From a virus: 42,745 nucleotides of DNA. Positions 1 through 6,181 of the stretch are shown one piece after another. How positions within the stretch are numbered: the stretch's first letter is position 1; each line of letters starts with the position of its first letter. The stretch spans positions 1 through 42,745 of the IMG/VR virus record IMGVR_UViG_3300035698_004194. One strand, 5' to 3'. The notes under the pieces were generated by a model, which saw nothing but the letters and a program-made list of their open reading frames with translations, ran no database searches and was not told where the DNA came from. A program made the position numbers and the translations under genes.

Positions 1-81
1 AGGTTTCGCCCAAGGCACGGTTCCCGAATCCAGGATTTCAAGAATTCTCTCCGTCACAATTTCATAAACGTTCTGACTCAT
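1..81 (-). CDS. ArdC-like antirestriction protein, N-terminal fragment (runs off window)
   Basis: Only the first 27 codons are present, read leftward from an ATG at 81-79 and open to the window edge. The peptide contains VYEIVTERILEILDSG followed by TVPWAKP. This matches the start of the ArdC/TraC-type single-stranded DNA binding domain, whose hallmark is a helix followed by G-T-x-P-W-x-K-P. A good ribosome binding site (GAAAGGA) lies just upstream. ArdC proteins are known to protect incoming DNA from restriction enzymes; that role here is inferred from the family. The catalytic part lies outside the window, so whether the gene is full length is unknown. It is the distal gene of a leftward accessory block with the Imm5-like gene. 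Confidence 0.72.
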   Translation of the reverse strand, partial: MSQNVYEIVTERILEILDSGTVPWAKP

Positions 82-96
82 GATATTCCTTTCAAT

Positions 97-525
97 TTAT
101 ATTGTTGGGTGCATTTTGCGTACAATATCGGCACAATTTTTTAATGTTTCTTTTCTTGCGGCGTCATAGGCGGCGGCGTCATCGGCGTCATAGGCGTCAT
201 AGGCGGCATCTCGAACATCTTGCAGGGTCACTTGCGTGTCACCATTAGCCCACTTTTCAGCCGTTTTTATGGCCTTAAGCGGTCTAGTTTCGCCCTTAGG
301 GAGATGTCGCAAAGCCAGCCTTGCGCATTTACATGCGGCCAAAACGAGCTCTTTTCTTGATTTACTCTGTGGGTCTGCTTTTTTACCGAGATACCAAAGC
401 ATCAAGTCTCCACGCTCGCATTTGTCCCAGGCGTCTTGGGCGTCTTGGGCGGATTGAAATCCTTTAGACCATCGGACAGCTTCTCCGTAGGCTTTCATCT
501 GTTTGAGTATTTCGTGTGGGTTCAT
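97..525 (-). CDS. Imm5-like putative immunity protein
   Basis: A 142-residue protein starting at MNPHEILKQM behind a GAAAGG site; an in-frame ATG 15 nt further upstream lacks one. It has the layout I associate with the Imm5 family: a D-x-C-E-R-G-D-L-M-L-W stretch, a central C-A-R-L-A-L segment, G-E-T-R-P-L-K-A-I, a DVRDAAYDAYDADD alanine-aspartate run, and a C-terminal C-A-D-I-V-R-K. Imm5 proteins were predicted computationally as immunity partners of polymorphic toxins, but close relatives are common as lone phage genes of unknown function. No toxin gene is beside it. The Ala/Asp run is encoded by near-identical 9-bp units between about 160 and 205, so this part can expand or contract by slippage. 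Confidence 0.65.
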   Translation of the reverse strand: MNPHEILKQMKAYGEAVRWSKGFQSAQDAQDAWDKCERGDLMLWYLGKKADPQSKSRKELVLAACKCARLALRHLPKGETRPLKAIKTAEKWANGDTQVTLQDVRDAAYDAYDADDAAAYDAARKETLKNCADIVRKMHPTI

Positions 526-583
526 AGTGCTACCTTTCAATGGGGTTTTGAGACGGTTTACAGGCGCGGTCGTGGGGTCAATG

Positions 584-829
584 TCAATCCCTGCTCATAT
601 GGTCTACGTGTATCCTCCATGTACCGCCCTCTCTTTCTCCCCAATATTCCCGTGTTTTGCCAGCGTCTACCCAATCTTCGCATTCGTCAGCGAGGGCAAT
701 ATGGATATACACAGAATGCAAAGTGTCGTCTATATGCACTATCTCGTTGTGACTTATGCTCCTATCAATTGCCTGCATTACCATTAAATCTTTTTGTTTT
801 GCTAGTTCTTTTTGAGCTTCAGTATTCAT
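584..829 (-). CDS. Hypothetical protein, 81 aa
   Basis: The start is set at MNTEAQKELA, which has a GAAAGGGAAACC ribosome binding site. The longer open frame upstream to 940 covers a hairpin-rich leader and is probably untranslated. The protein is acidic, with no membrane segment and no motif I recognise. It is the first gene of a leftward unit with the Imm5-like and ArdC-like genes, and a candidate operator-promoter lies upstream at 960-980. Function unknown. Confidence 0.6.
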   Translation of the reverse strand: MNTEAQKELAKQKDLMVMQAIDRSISHNEIVHIDDTLHSVYIHIALADECEDWVDAGKTREYWGEREGGTWRIHVDHMSRD

Positions 830-847
830 GGTTTCCCTTTCAAATTT

Positions 848-932
848 GCCCGCACACACCCGAGCCAGCCGTCCAGAGCGAGGTGAGAGTGTGTGCAGGC
901 GGGTAGTTGTTTTGGTTTTAGCTGGACGGCTG
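848..932 (-). promoter_or_regulatory. Leader with two incompatible hairpins
   Basis: An 11-bp perfect inverted repeat has arms at 866-876 (CAGCCGTCCAG) and 922-932. A second 8-bp repeat has arms at 852-859 (GCACACAC) and 889-896. The right arm of the second sits inside the loop of the first while its left arm lies outside, so the two stems are either mutually exclusive or form a pseudoknot. The region lies in the expected 5' leader of the leftward gene at 829. A switch between structures is an inference. Confidence 0.4.
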
Positions 933-959
933 TTAAACATGCTCTTAAATTACCAGATC

Positions 960-980
960 TGTCATGCGGTGTCAATGACA
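960..980. promoter_or_regulatory. Candidate operator, same palindrome as the early regulatory region
   Basis: Positions 970-980 read TGTCAATGACA, a perfect palindrome around one base. It is the exact reverse complement of 33275-33285 in the early control region. A further TGTCAT box starts at 960. On the minus strand the palindrome contains a perfect -35 hexamer (TTGACA) pointing toward the leftward gene at 829, but the matching -10 (TAATTT after 17 bp) is weak. I read it as an operator for the MerR-like protein encoded at 33358, which is an inference. Confidence 0.45.
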
Positions 981-989
981 AAATATAAA

Positions 990-1481
990 TTATCTCAAAA
1001 AACTTTGGACCCCTGCCCAGTACCCCAGAGTCGAGTCCCTGACAGGACCATGCGGCCCACCATTATGGGAGCGAGCACGCCCCTCGTCTGTGATCATGTG
1101 ATACCTGGCCCAGTACGCACAGGCCACCTGATAGGAGATATCATAGCTGTGGCAGTCCTCCAGCGTGTACGGTAGCCCGGAGTCTGTGAGATACCCTTGT
1201 CGGATCTGGGCCGGACCGTGGGCACCCTCTGAGGTGTTAATTGCGGCCAAATCGATACGCCCACGCCCCTCCCATAAGCAAATTGCCTGGAATATAGCCA
1301 AACTAGTCTTCTGCTGACCCGCTGGCTCGAAAACTGGGGTCGGTGCGTGTGATTGTATGGGTTCAGGAGTTAACGCCTTCACGGGCCGCATAGGGGGATT
1401 ATTTGGCAAAGTCCTTAATCCAGTGCCAAAACCCAACCCAAATACCGCCAAACCAGCCAAAACTGTGTGTTTTTTGCTCAT
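990..1481 (-). CDS. Lytic transglycosylase-like endolysin with N-terminal signal anchor
   Basis: A 163-residue protein predicted to cleave peptidoglycan during lysis. Residues 6-22 form a weakly hydrophobic Gly/Ala-rich segment after a Lys pair, like the signal-anchor-release domain of phage endolysins. A proline-rich linker follows (24-53). The catalytic domain resembles SLT/GH23 muramidases: I-C-L-W-E-G with the likely catalytic Glu at 71, then S-E-G-A-H-G-P-A-Q-I at 84-93, a Y-W-A-R-Y helix near 123, and S-H-N-G-G-P near 138, matching the YNGG-like motif of the fold. It overlaps the upstream gene by ATGA (1478-1481), so the two are probably translated together. It is transcribed away from the terminase genes. 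Family placement is by motif only. Confidence 0.75.
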   Translation of the reverse strand: MSKKHTVLAGLAVFGLGFGTGLRTLPNNPPMRPVKALTPEPIQSHAPTPVFEPAGQQKTSLAIFQAICLWEGRGRIDLAAINTSEGAHGPAQIRQGYLTDSGLPYTLEDCHSYDISYQVACAYWARYHMITDEGRARSHNGGPHGPVRDSTLGYWAGVQSFLR

Positions 1482-1633
1482 TTTTTGTCATCCTCCGTAC
1501 CAAATACCATTTGTACGATTTCACGCGGCCACAACGGACCACGCGTGTGTGGTTTTGCGCACTCGGCAATGTAATACCACCACCGATCAGTGGGCCGCAG
1601 GTGTCTGATATCGCGTCTAATTGCTCGTTTCAT
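1478..1633 (-). CDS. Small basic protein upstream of the endolysin, 51 aa
   Basis: The start at MKRAIRRDIR is chosen because it has a GAAAGGGAAAAC site. The longer open frame up to 1774 has no comparable signal. The protein is basic with two adjacent Trp residues (DRWWYY) and a PLWPREIVQ segment. It overlaps the endolysin by ATGA and probably shares its mRNA. I see no transmembrane helix, so it does not look like a holin. Function unknown. Confidence 0.6.
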   Translation of the reverse strand: MKRAIRRDIRHLRPTDRWWYYIAECAKPHTRGPLWPREIVQMVFGTEDDKK

Positions 1634-1862
1634 AGTTTTCCCTTTCAACAAATTGCCAAAAATACCCAAAAAACTAAGATGATTATTTGTTTGTCCATAT
1701 CTCTCTTTTCGGCCTTTTTGCGATAAAACTTTAATAAATCCCTTGAATCTGTGCAAAAAAAGGCGCATAAACAAGAGAAAGTATAATGGTAAAAGGTTAG
1801 TATTGGTAACATCAATATTGTTGTAAATGCAGTAATGATAACGGTTTGAAAGCGATTGTATT
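1634..1862. promoter_or_regulatory. Divergent intergenic region with weak promoter candidates
   Basis: This AT-rich gap separates the leftward lysis genes from the rightward terminase genes. Plus-strand TATAAT at 1782-1787 overlaps minus-strand TATACT at 1785-1780. The minus-strand box has a TTACCA element (1809-1804) at 18 bp spacing; the plus-strand box lacks a convincing -35. Promoters must lie here or further upstream given the divergent genes, but the exact ones are uncertain. Confidence 0.25.
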
Positions 1863-2369
1863 ATGGCAAAAATAAAAAAAAAGGTTGAAAAGTTAAAACT
1901 TGGGCGGCCAACTGATTATAGGCCAGAATATTGTCGAAAATTGATTGAGTTTTTTGATATTGAGCCAGTGGATGAGCGGAAAATCGACCATTTTGACGCA
2001 AAAGGGAATGTTGTGTGGACTGATATTAAAATGTTACCTCAGCGGATACCCTCAATTCGCAAATTTGCCAAATCCATAGGTGTCCATTTTGACACGATCT
2101 ATGAATGGGTAAAAGTACATAAAGAATTTTCCGACTCTTTTACGCATGCGCAGGCAATTCGAAAAGAATTATTGATCGACATGGGCATGATGGGCCTGTC
2201 ACCCCCTGCCTCATTTAAATTCGTGGCCGTCAATATGACGGACATGAGGGACCAAGTTATTGTCGACGATGGCCGTGAGGATGTCGACAAGGTAAATGCT
2301 GCGAGAAACACAGTCAATAGCCGATTCAAACGTCTCGAGGATGTCTATGGCGACTCAGGCAGAGGTTGA
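1863..2369 (+). CDS. terS: Terminase small subunit
   Basis: A 168-residue protein that recognises phage DNA for packaging and feeds it to the large subunit. It has a lysine-rich start (residues 3-12), the GRPTDYRPEYC motif common in these proteins, and a helix-turn-helix around S-I-R-K-F-A-K-S-I-G-V-H-F-D-T-I-Y-E-W at about 62-80. The middle and C-terminal parts (F-T-H-A-Q-A, then N-M-T-D-M-R-D-Q) match small terminase subunits of the type that precede GGNR-type large subunits. The end overlaps terL by 23 nt, typical of translational coupling. The ribosome binding site is weak (AAAG), and ATG 1863 is the only reasonable start. Confidence 0.85.
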   Translation: MAKIKKKVEKLKLGRPTDYRPEYCRKLIEFFDIEPVDERKIDHFDAKGNVVWTDIKMLPQRIPSIRKFAKSIGVHFDTIYEWVKVHKEFSDSFTHAQAIRKELLIDMGMMGLSPPASFKFVAVNMTDMRDQVIVDDGREDVDKVNAARNTVNSRFKRLEDVYGDSGRG

Positions 2370-4629
2370 CCCCCCGGAATCCACCACAGATGAGCTGGAT
2401 GAGTACGGAGACCACATAGCCGGCTACATACCCCTACCCGCAGCCTACCATTACCATATGAGCCTGGCAAAATTCCGGTGGCTCTATGGTGGAAATCGTT
2501 GCCTTGGTGGGGATCAGTTGATGTATGATCCCGTGGCAGGCACTCACACGCGCATAGATCGACTACAGTGTGAGTCCTATGTGTTGGCCTGGGATGGGAG
2601 TAAGCTGGTAGCGGCTTGTGCAGGGCAGCCGTTCAAAAAACCAGCCGAACAGCTTTACACGGTCACGTTTGCTGACGGGCAGCGGCTCGTTTGCTCGGCC
2701 AATCATCGCGTTTTGTGCCGCGACGGATGGCGCTCTCTCTCTCAACTCCGGCCTGGATGCGTTGTTTTCCGTCCTCCGTCCAGTTCGGGCAACGGCCATG
2801 CAATTCATCACGTAGATGATCAGCATTACACTGGTATAAATGCAGATTCTCTGTCCGGTTATCGCCCCGGACGCCGTTTATGTGGTGCACAACCTCTCCA
2901 GGACATAGGGGCCGACCAAGTTTTTCCTCCATCACAAGTATATGCTCCAAGACATAGATACAACGTGGCTTGTGCGCTCGTGGATGGCCAGGGCGGTACA
3001 CATGGACATAGCCATTTTCGTCAACATGCCTTCCGCCCTTCCAATCCGGATGGCCTGGGCCTGATCGTGGGCCTGATCGTTGACACTTTATCCCATGTTT
3101 TTTACAGACTTTTTGAATCAGCTTGGCGTCAACTCCGAGTTGCTGTCCAACCCATGCTTGAGTTTTGCCCTCGTCTATCCATTGTCGGATTCGGTCAACA
3201 GGGTAGTCATAACACCGTTTTGGGCGGCCTCTCCAACGATTTGGGATCTTTCGGGCAAGCTTCATGTGGTTCCTTTCGATTTAAAGCAGCTTTAACGGCT
3301 GACACTATAGCGATAACCGATGTGCAAGTTAATAGGGTCGACAATGTTTGGGATATCGAGGTTCCTGGCTATGGCAATTATCTTGCCGCCGGTGTGATAA
3401 ATCACAACAGTTCGAAAACTCACTCTGCCATGATGGACTTGGCCATGTTCGCCCTGGGCCTGCATCCTCTTCGAGCTACGCCGAAACGGGCTGTGATCTG
3501 GGCCTGCACCGTCAACTGGGACATGGTCGGCGAAATCCTGTGGGGTGAGAAATTGGCAGAGATGATACCCAGAGACCGCATCAGGCGTATGACCTGGCAC
3601 AACAAGGGCCAGAACATCCCCAGCAAGATTTGGTTGACCAATGGCTCGAGGATCATATTCAAAGCATTTGAGCAGGGCAGGGAGGCATTTCAGGGCAAAT
3701 CTATTGATGCCTGTTACTGTGACGAGCAGGCCAAAGGCGACTCTAAGGGCATTTTCCAGGAAATCCAAGCCCGTCTAGTCGACTCTGGTGGCTTCTACTC
3801 TCACTCGATGACGCCGCTTATTCCCTGCCCGTGGATGGAAGAGAGAATCAGCAACCCCACGGCTTCAGACGCTTTTTTTTATGCCAATCTCAACGCCAAC
3901 CGGATCAGCCGTGGCGGATACATTCAGGACAGCGAAATCGATCTGATGATTGATGACTGGGCAGAGGAAGTGCAGGAAACACGTATCAAGGGCCTGTTTG
4001 CATCGTTTGAGGGTGTCGTGTACAGCTCGTTTGCACGCAAGACCCACGTAATACCGAGTTTCCCCATTCCGCTGGCCTGGGAGCGGTACAGAGGAATTGA
4101 TTTCGGATTCTCCAACCCGTTCGCTTGTGTCTGGATGGCACGCAGTCCGGACAACGAATGGCACGTCTACCGAGAGCACCATCACCGGGGGAAATTGCTC
4201 AAGTGGCATGCTGAGCAGATCATTGCAGGGTCCGGGGCCAGGATGATCAAGCACACGACCAAGATCGACCATTTCGAGTCAATTGGTGGCGACAAGTACG
4301 TGTTCACCTGTGCCGACCATGACGCCCAGGATGCTGCTGAGCTGGCAGCCTTGGGGGTCAAGAGCACACCGGCACGGAAAAACGTCCTCCTGGGCATCGA
4401 AGCGGTGCAGGCCACCATGAAGATCCGTAGCAACGGAAAGCCTCGGTTTTTCGTCCATGACTGTTGCCCCGTGACCATTACGCAGCACGCCGGGTATAGG
4501 TGGCCAGATGGCACTGACAGAGGCGATCCTAAAGAGATGCCCCTAAAAAAGAATGATCATACTTGTGATCCGGTCAGATATGTAATATATGCGGTGGAAG
4601 GCAAAGGGCTTTTTAGCAATGTGCTTTAA
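2347..4629 (+). CDS. terL: Terminase large subunit precursor, interrupted by an intein
   Basis: A 760-codon frame that would give a 457-residue packaging ATPase-nuclease after removal of a 303-residue intein. ATG 2347 has GAGG at 6 nt spacing; the in-frame ATG 2341 directly abuts it. The extein halves join to G-G-N-R-S-S-K-T, the Walker A loop of phage terminases. Walker B is A-C-Y-C-D-E-Q near 3708-3728. The C-terminal RNase H-like nuclease shows G-I-D-F-G-F-S-N-P near 4096, A-D-H-D-A-Q-D near 4312 and N-D-H-T-C-D-P near 4552, giving the expected acidic residues. The gene can work only if the intein splices, because the insertion destroys the ATP-binding loop. Confidence 0.93.
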   Translation: MATQAEVDPPESTTDELDEYGDHIAGYIPLPAAYHYHMSLAKFRWLYGGNRCLGGDQLMYDPVAGTHTRIDRLQCESYVLAWDGSKLVAACAGQPFKKPAEQLYTVTFADGQRLVCSANHRVLCRDGWRSLSQLRPGCVVFRPPSSSGNGHAIHHVDDQHYTGINADSLSGYRPGRRLCGAQPLQDIGADQVFPPSQVYAPRHRYNVACALVDGQGGTHGHSHFRQHAFRPSNPDGLGLIVGLIVDTLSHVFYRLFESAWRQLRVAVQPMLEFCPRLSIVGFGQQGSHNTVLGGLSNDLGSFGQASCGSFRFKAALTADTIAITDVQVNRVDNVWDIEVPGYGNYLAAGVINHNSSKTHSAMMDLAMFALGLHPLRATPKRAVIWACTVNWDMVGEILWGEKLAEMIPRDRIRRMTWHNKGQNIPSKIWLTNGSRIIFKAFEQGREAFQGKSIDACYCDEQAKGDSKGIFQEIQARLVDSGGFYSHSMTPLIPCPWMEERISNPTASDAFFYANLNANRISRGGYIQDSEIDLMIDDWAEEVQETRIKGLFASFEGVVYSSFARKTHVIPSFPIPLAWERYRGIDFGFSNPFACVWMARSPDNEWHVYREHHHRGKLLKWHAEQIIAGSGARMIKHTTKIDHFESIGGDKYVFTCADHDAQDAAELAALGVKSTPARKNVLLGIEAVQATMKIRSNGKPRFFVHDCCPVTITQHAGYRWPDGTDRGDPKEMPLKKNDHTCDPVRYVIYAVEGKGLFSNVL
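2500..3408 (+). mobile_element. Intein in the TerL Walker A loop
   Basis: A 303-residue insert starts with Cys (CLGGDQLMYD, block A) and ends in I-N-H-N followed by Ser of the extein (block G). Block B is at residues 53-72 (YTVTFADGQRLVCSANHRVL), with S-A-N-H in place of the usual T-x-x-H. Block F is V-W-D-I-E-V with G-N-Y-L-A-A-G just before the end. All residues for the standard Cys1/Asn/+1 Ser splicing route are present. Between blocks B and F the sense frame has no LAGLIDADG or HNH motif; that span is the complement of an antisense HNH gene. The sense frame is nevertheless free of stops, as splicing requires. Boundaries are read from the motifs and from the restored GGNRSSKT loop. Confidence 0.9.
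2663..3265 (-). CDS. HNH homing endonuclease encoded antisense inside the intein
   Basis: A 200-residue protein read against terL and wholly inside the intein. Residues 23-60 form a helix-turn-helix (E-G-K-T-Q-A-W-V-G-Q-Q-L-G-V). Next comes H-P-D-W-K-G-G with an E-N-G-Y-V-H-V-Y strand, then the HNH core: E-H-I-L-V-M-E with His108, V-V-H-H-I-N-G with His127/His128, and G-D-N-R-T-E-N-L with Asn136 and Asn140. This is the HNH_3-type arrangement of free-standing homing endonucleases. The ATG at 3265 is preceded by GAAAGGAACCAC, the same ribosome binding site type as other genes here, which argues that it is translated separately. The C-terminal tail (about 150-200) overlaps the intein N-terminal splicing region, including block B. 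It probably cuts the intein-free terL allele. Confidence 0.9.
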   Translation of the reverse strand: MKLARKIPNRWRGRPKRCYDYPVDRIRQWIDEGKTQAWVGQQLGVDAKLIQKVCKKHGIKCQRSGPRSGPGHPDWKGGRHVDENGYVHVYRPGHPRAHKPRCIYVLEHILVMEEKLGRPLCPGEVVHHINGVRGDNRTENLHLYQCNADHLRDELHGRCPNWTEDGKQRIQAGVERESAIRRGTKRDDWPSKRAAARQQT

Positions 4630-4645
4630 CCGTGAAAGGGCAATC

Positions 4646-5065
4646 ATGACCAACCGAAACGTAGTTCTCATCATTATTGCGATCTTCTTGACGCTGTTCT
4701 GTGTAATTCACCTGGATGCTATGTTTGGCAGTAAGTTCGTAAAAAAATGCTGGCGTAAACCAACGCATGTTGTTTCCGTATCTTTTGATTTGGGAGACAG
4801 TTTATGCAAAGCTGGTGTATGGCCTGGGTCTCATAGCGAGTGTATGGCCTGGGCATTAGGTGATGATTGGGAAAATTTAAAACTTCCAGGCTATCCTAAT
4901 GCCTGGAATGCGAGACACAAAAATATTGGTTTTGTGGATGACTTTGACGATCCAGTAAGAGGGACAATGTTGATGGGTTATTCGTGGCTTGCCATGCGAG
5001 AGCGCAGAAAAGCACCAACACTGCATTGGATAGACGACATCCCCAAACTTGAGGTGACCCCATGA
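4646..5065 (+). CDS. Hypothetical membrane-anchored protein, 139 aa
   Basis: It starts at MTNRNVVLII behind GAAAGGGCAATC. One N-terminal hydrophobic helix (about residues 5-22) is followed by a mostly polar domain rich in Trp, Cys and Asp, with W-A-L-G-D-D-W and H-W-I-D-D near the end. I do not recognise the family. It is the first of a run of small tightly packed genes lodged between terL and portal, and it overlaps the next gene by ATGA, suggesting coupled translation. Confidence 0.65.
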   Translation: MTNRNVVLIIIAIFLTLFCVIHLDAMFGSKFVKKCWRKPTHVVSVSFDLGDSLCKAGVWPGSHSECMAWALGDDWENLKLPGYPNAWNARHKNIGFVDDFDDPVRGTMLMGYSWLAMRERRKAPTLHWIDDIPKLEVTP

Positions 5066-5589
5066 ACATTCGATACGCATTTTACAGGGCAGGCAAAGAC
5101 GGTCATTGGGTTGATAATGCAATTTCAATTTACACCGGCCTATTCAACCCTGGCACAGGTCCGTATAGCCATGTCGAGACCTGGTGGCCTGGCAATAACG
5201 GCAATTTTAAAAAAGGCGAATGCTTCACGAGCACTATGCGTGGCGATTTAAATGGGACTGTGATCCGTCGAGCATCCGAAGTGTTCACACATCCAGAACG
5301 ATGGGATGTGTGCGAGATTGAGGTTGCTAATAAGTTGGTGTACGCGGCTGGAGCAAAAGCAATATGGGCAGCTCAAAAGAATAAAGGCTATGACAAACCG
5401 GCTTTGTCTAGTTTTTTCCTACCCTGGCGATCCGGCTCTAAAGACAAAGACATCTGTTCGGAGGTATGCAAGCGATTTGCTATGTGGTGTCATATCGTTG
5501 ACAATGACCACATAGAATCACCCCGGAGATTCAGCAGGACATTGACGCGTTTGGGATATCAGATCTATCCTTTGACTGAGGTGATATAG
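5062..5589 (+). CDS. Permuted papain-fold (NlpC/P60, YiiX-like) amidase
   Basis: A 175-residue protein with the order expected of circularly permuted NlpC/P60 enzymes: a His first (Y-S-H-V-E near residues 35-39) and the nucleophile Cys later, in D-I-C-S-E-V-C near 133-139. Between them lie a C-F-T-S-T strand and an R-W-D-V-C-E-I-E strand, usual for YiiX/YebB-type proteins. Such enzymes hydrolyse amide or ester bonds in peptidoglycan peptides or lipids. No signal peptide is visible. It could help in lysis or entry, or modify a host target; the sequence does not decide. The start overlaps the previous stop (ATGA). Confidence 0.6.
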   Translation: MNIRYAFYRAGKDGHWVDNAISIYTGLFNPGTGPYSHVETWWPGNNGNFKKGECFTSTMRGDLNGTVIRRASEVFTHPERWDVCEIEVANKLVYAAGAKAIWAAQKNKGYDKPALSSFFLPWRSGSKDKDICSEVCKRFAMWCHIVDNDHIESPRRFSRTLTRLGYQIYPLTEVI

Positions 5590-5645
5590 TGAGATTTCTG
5601 TATTATTTGGTCGAAGTATTTGAATCGTGGTACAAAGGTGATTGA
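5589..5645 (+). CDS. Possible micro-ORF, 18 aa
   Basis: A GTG start shares its first base with the TAG stop of the preceding gene (TAGTG) and has GAGGTGA 4-5 nt upstream. It encodes MRFLYYLVEVFESWYKGD and stops just before the ribosome binding site of the next gene. Tight packing on both sides and an aromatic amphipathic sequence make it a candidate. Chance cannot be excluded at this length. Confidence 0.25.
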   Translation: MRFLYYLVEVFESWYKGD

Positions 5646-5654
5646 GGTAATATT

Positions 5655-5894
5655 ATGAAAACTTGGAATATAAAGTATTTCACATGCGATGGTGGTGGCC
5701 CTTATCACGATACTGCACACGAGAATACAATCACCGAAGCCATTGCGTCATTTTTGACAGATCATCCCATGCTTGGTCCTGAGCATATTTATTCGTGTTC
5801 GGATTTTAATCAGAGTGGCATACTCTCATTGAGAGAGGACCTGGATTATTGTGTGAGGAAGATAGCTCAATGGGCTGAAGGGACACGGTCATGA
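5655..5894 (+). CDS. Hypothetical protein, 79 aa
   Basis: A small soluble protein with a GAGG ribosome binding site. It begins MKTWNIKYFTCDGGG and has an N-T-I-T-E-A-I-A-S-F-L helix, a pattern seen in small phage proteins of unknown role. It overlaps the next gene by ATGA (5891-5894). I cannot assign a function. Confidence 0.6.
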   Translation: MKTWNIKYFTCDGGGPYHDTAHENTITEAIASFLTDHPMLGPEHIYSCSDFNQSGILSLREDLDYCVRKIAQWAEGTRS

Positions 5895-6181
5895 AACGCA
5901 TAGACCCAAGTGTGACTATAGTGGATGAAACATTCTACGATTATCTAAGAGTAGGGCCTGGCCAGCAATCATTACGCAATTCACCAATATCAGATAGCTG
6001 TGACCTTGAGGAACACGTTGACCCTCCACTATTTCTAACAGATGAAGAATGGCGTGAAAAGCTCAATGAGGTTCACACAAATTTATACAAAAAATATCTA
6101 AGCGTCTCGGCCATGGAGCGGAGATGGCTGGATACTTCATTTTGGGATCGCCTCAGGATGGCGTGGAGGCATGAGATATGA
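5891..6181 (+). CDS. Hypothetical protein, 96 aa
   Basis: An acidic soluble protein with no signal or membrane segment. Its C-terminal half is likely helical (W-R-E-K-L-N-E-V-H, then W-D-R-L-R-M-A-W). It overlaps its neighbours by ATGA on both sides, so it belongs to the same translationally coupled string. No family recognised. Confidence 0.6.
   Translation: MKRIDPSVTIVDETFYDYLRVGPGQQSLRNSPISDSCDLEEHVDPPLFLTDEEWREKLNEVHTNLYKKYLSVSAMERRWLDTSFWDRLRMAWRHEI

Noticed and set aside
160-205. CRISPR-like or iteron array in the GGCGTCATA repeats
   Set aside because: The repeats are contiguous codon units for Ala/Asp/Tyr within the Imm5-like protein, with no spacers.
436-940. Plus-strand frames opposite the left-arm genes
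   Set aside because: They overlap clear minus-strand genes with good ribosome sites and have no start signals of their own.
2618-2815. Other open frames across the intein (for example 2563-2826 minus and 2618-2815 plus)
   Set aside because: They lack ribosome binding sites and known motifs. Only the sense intein frame and the antisense HNH frame carry recognisable domains.
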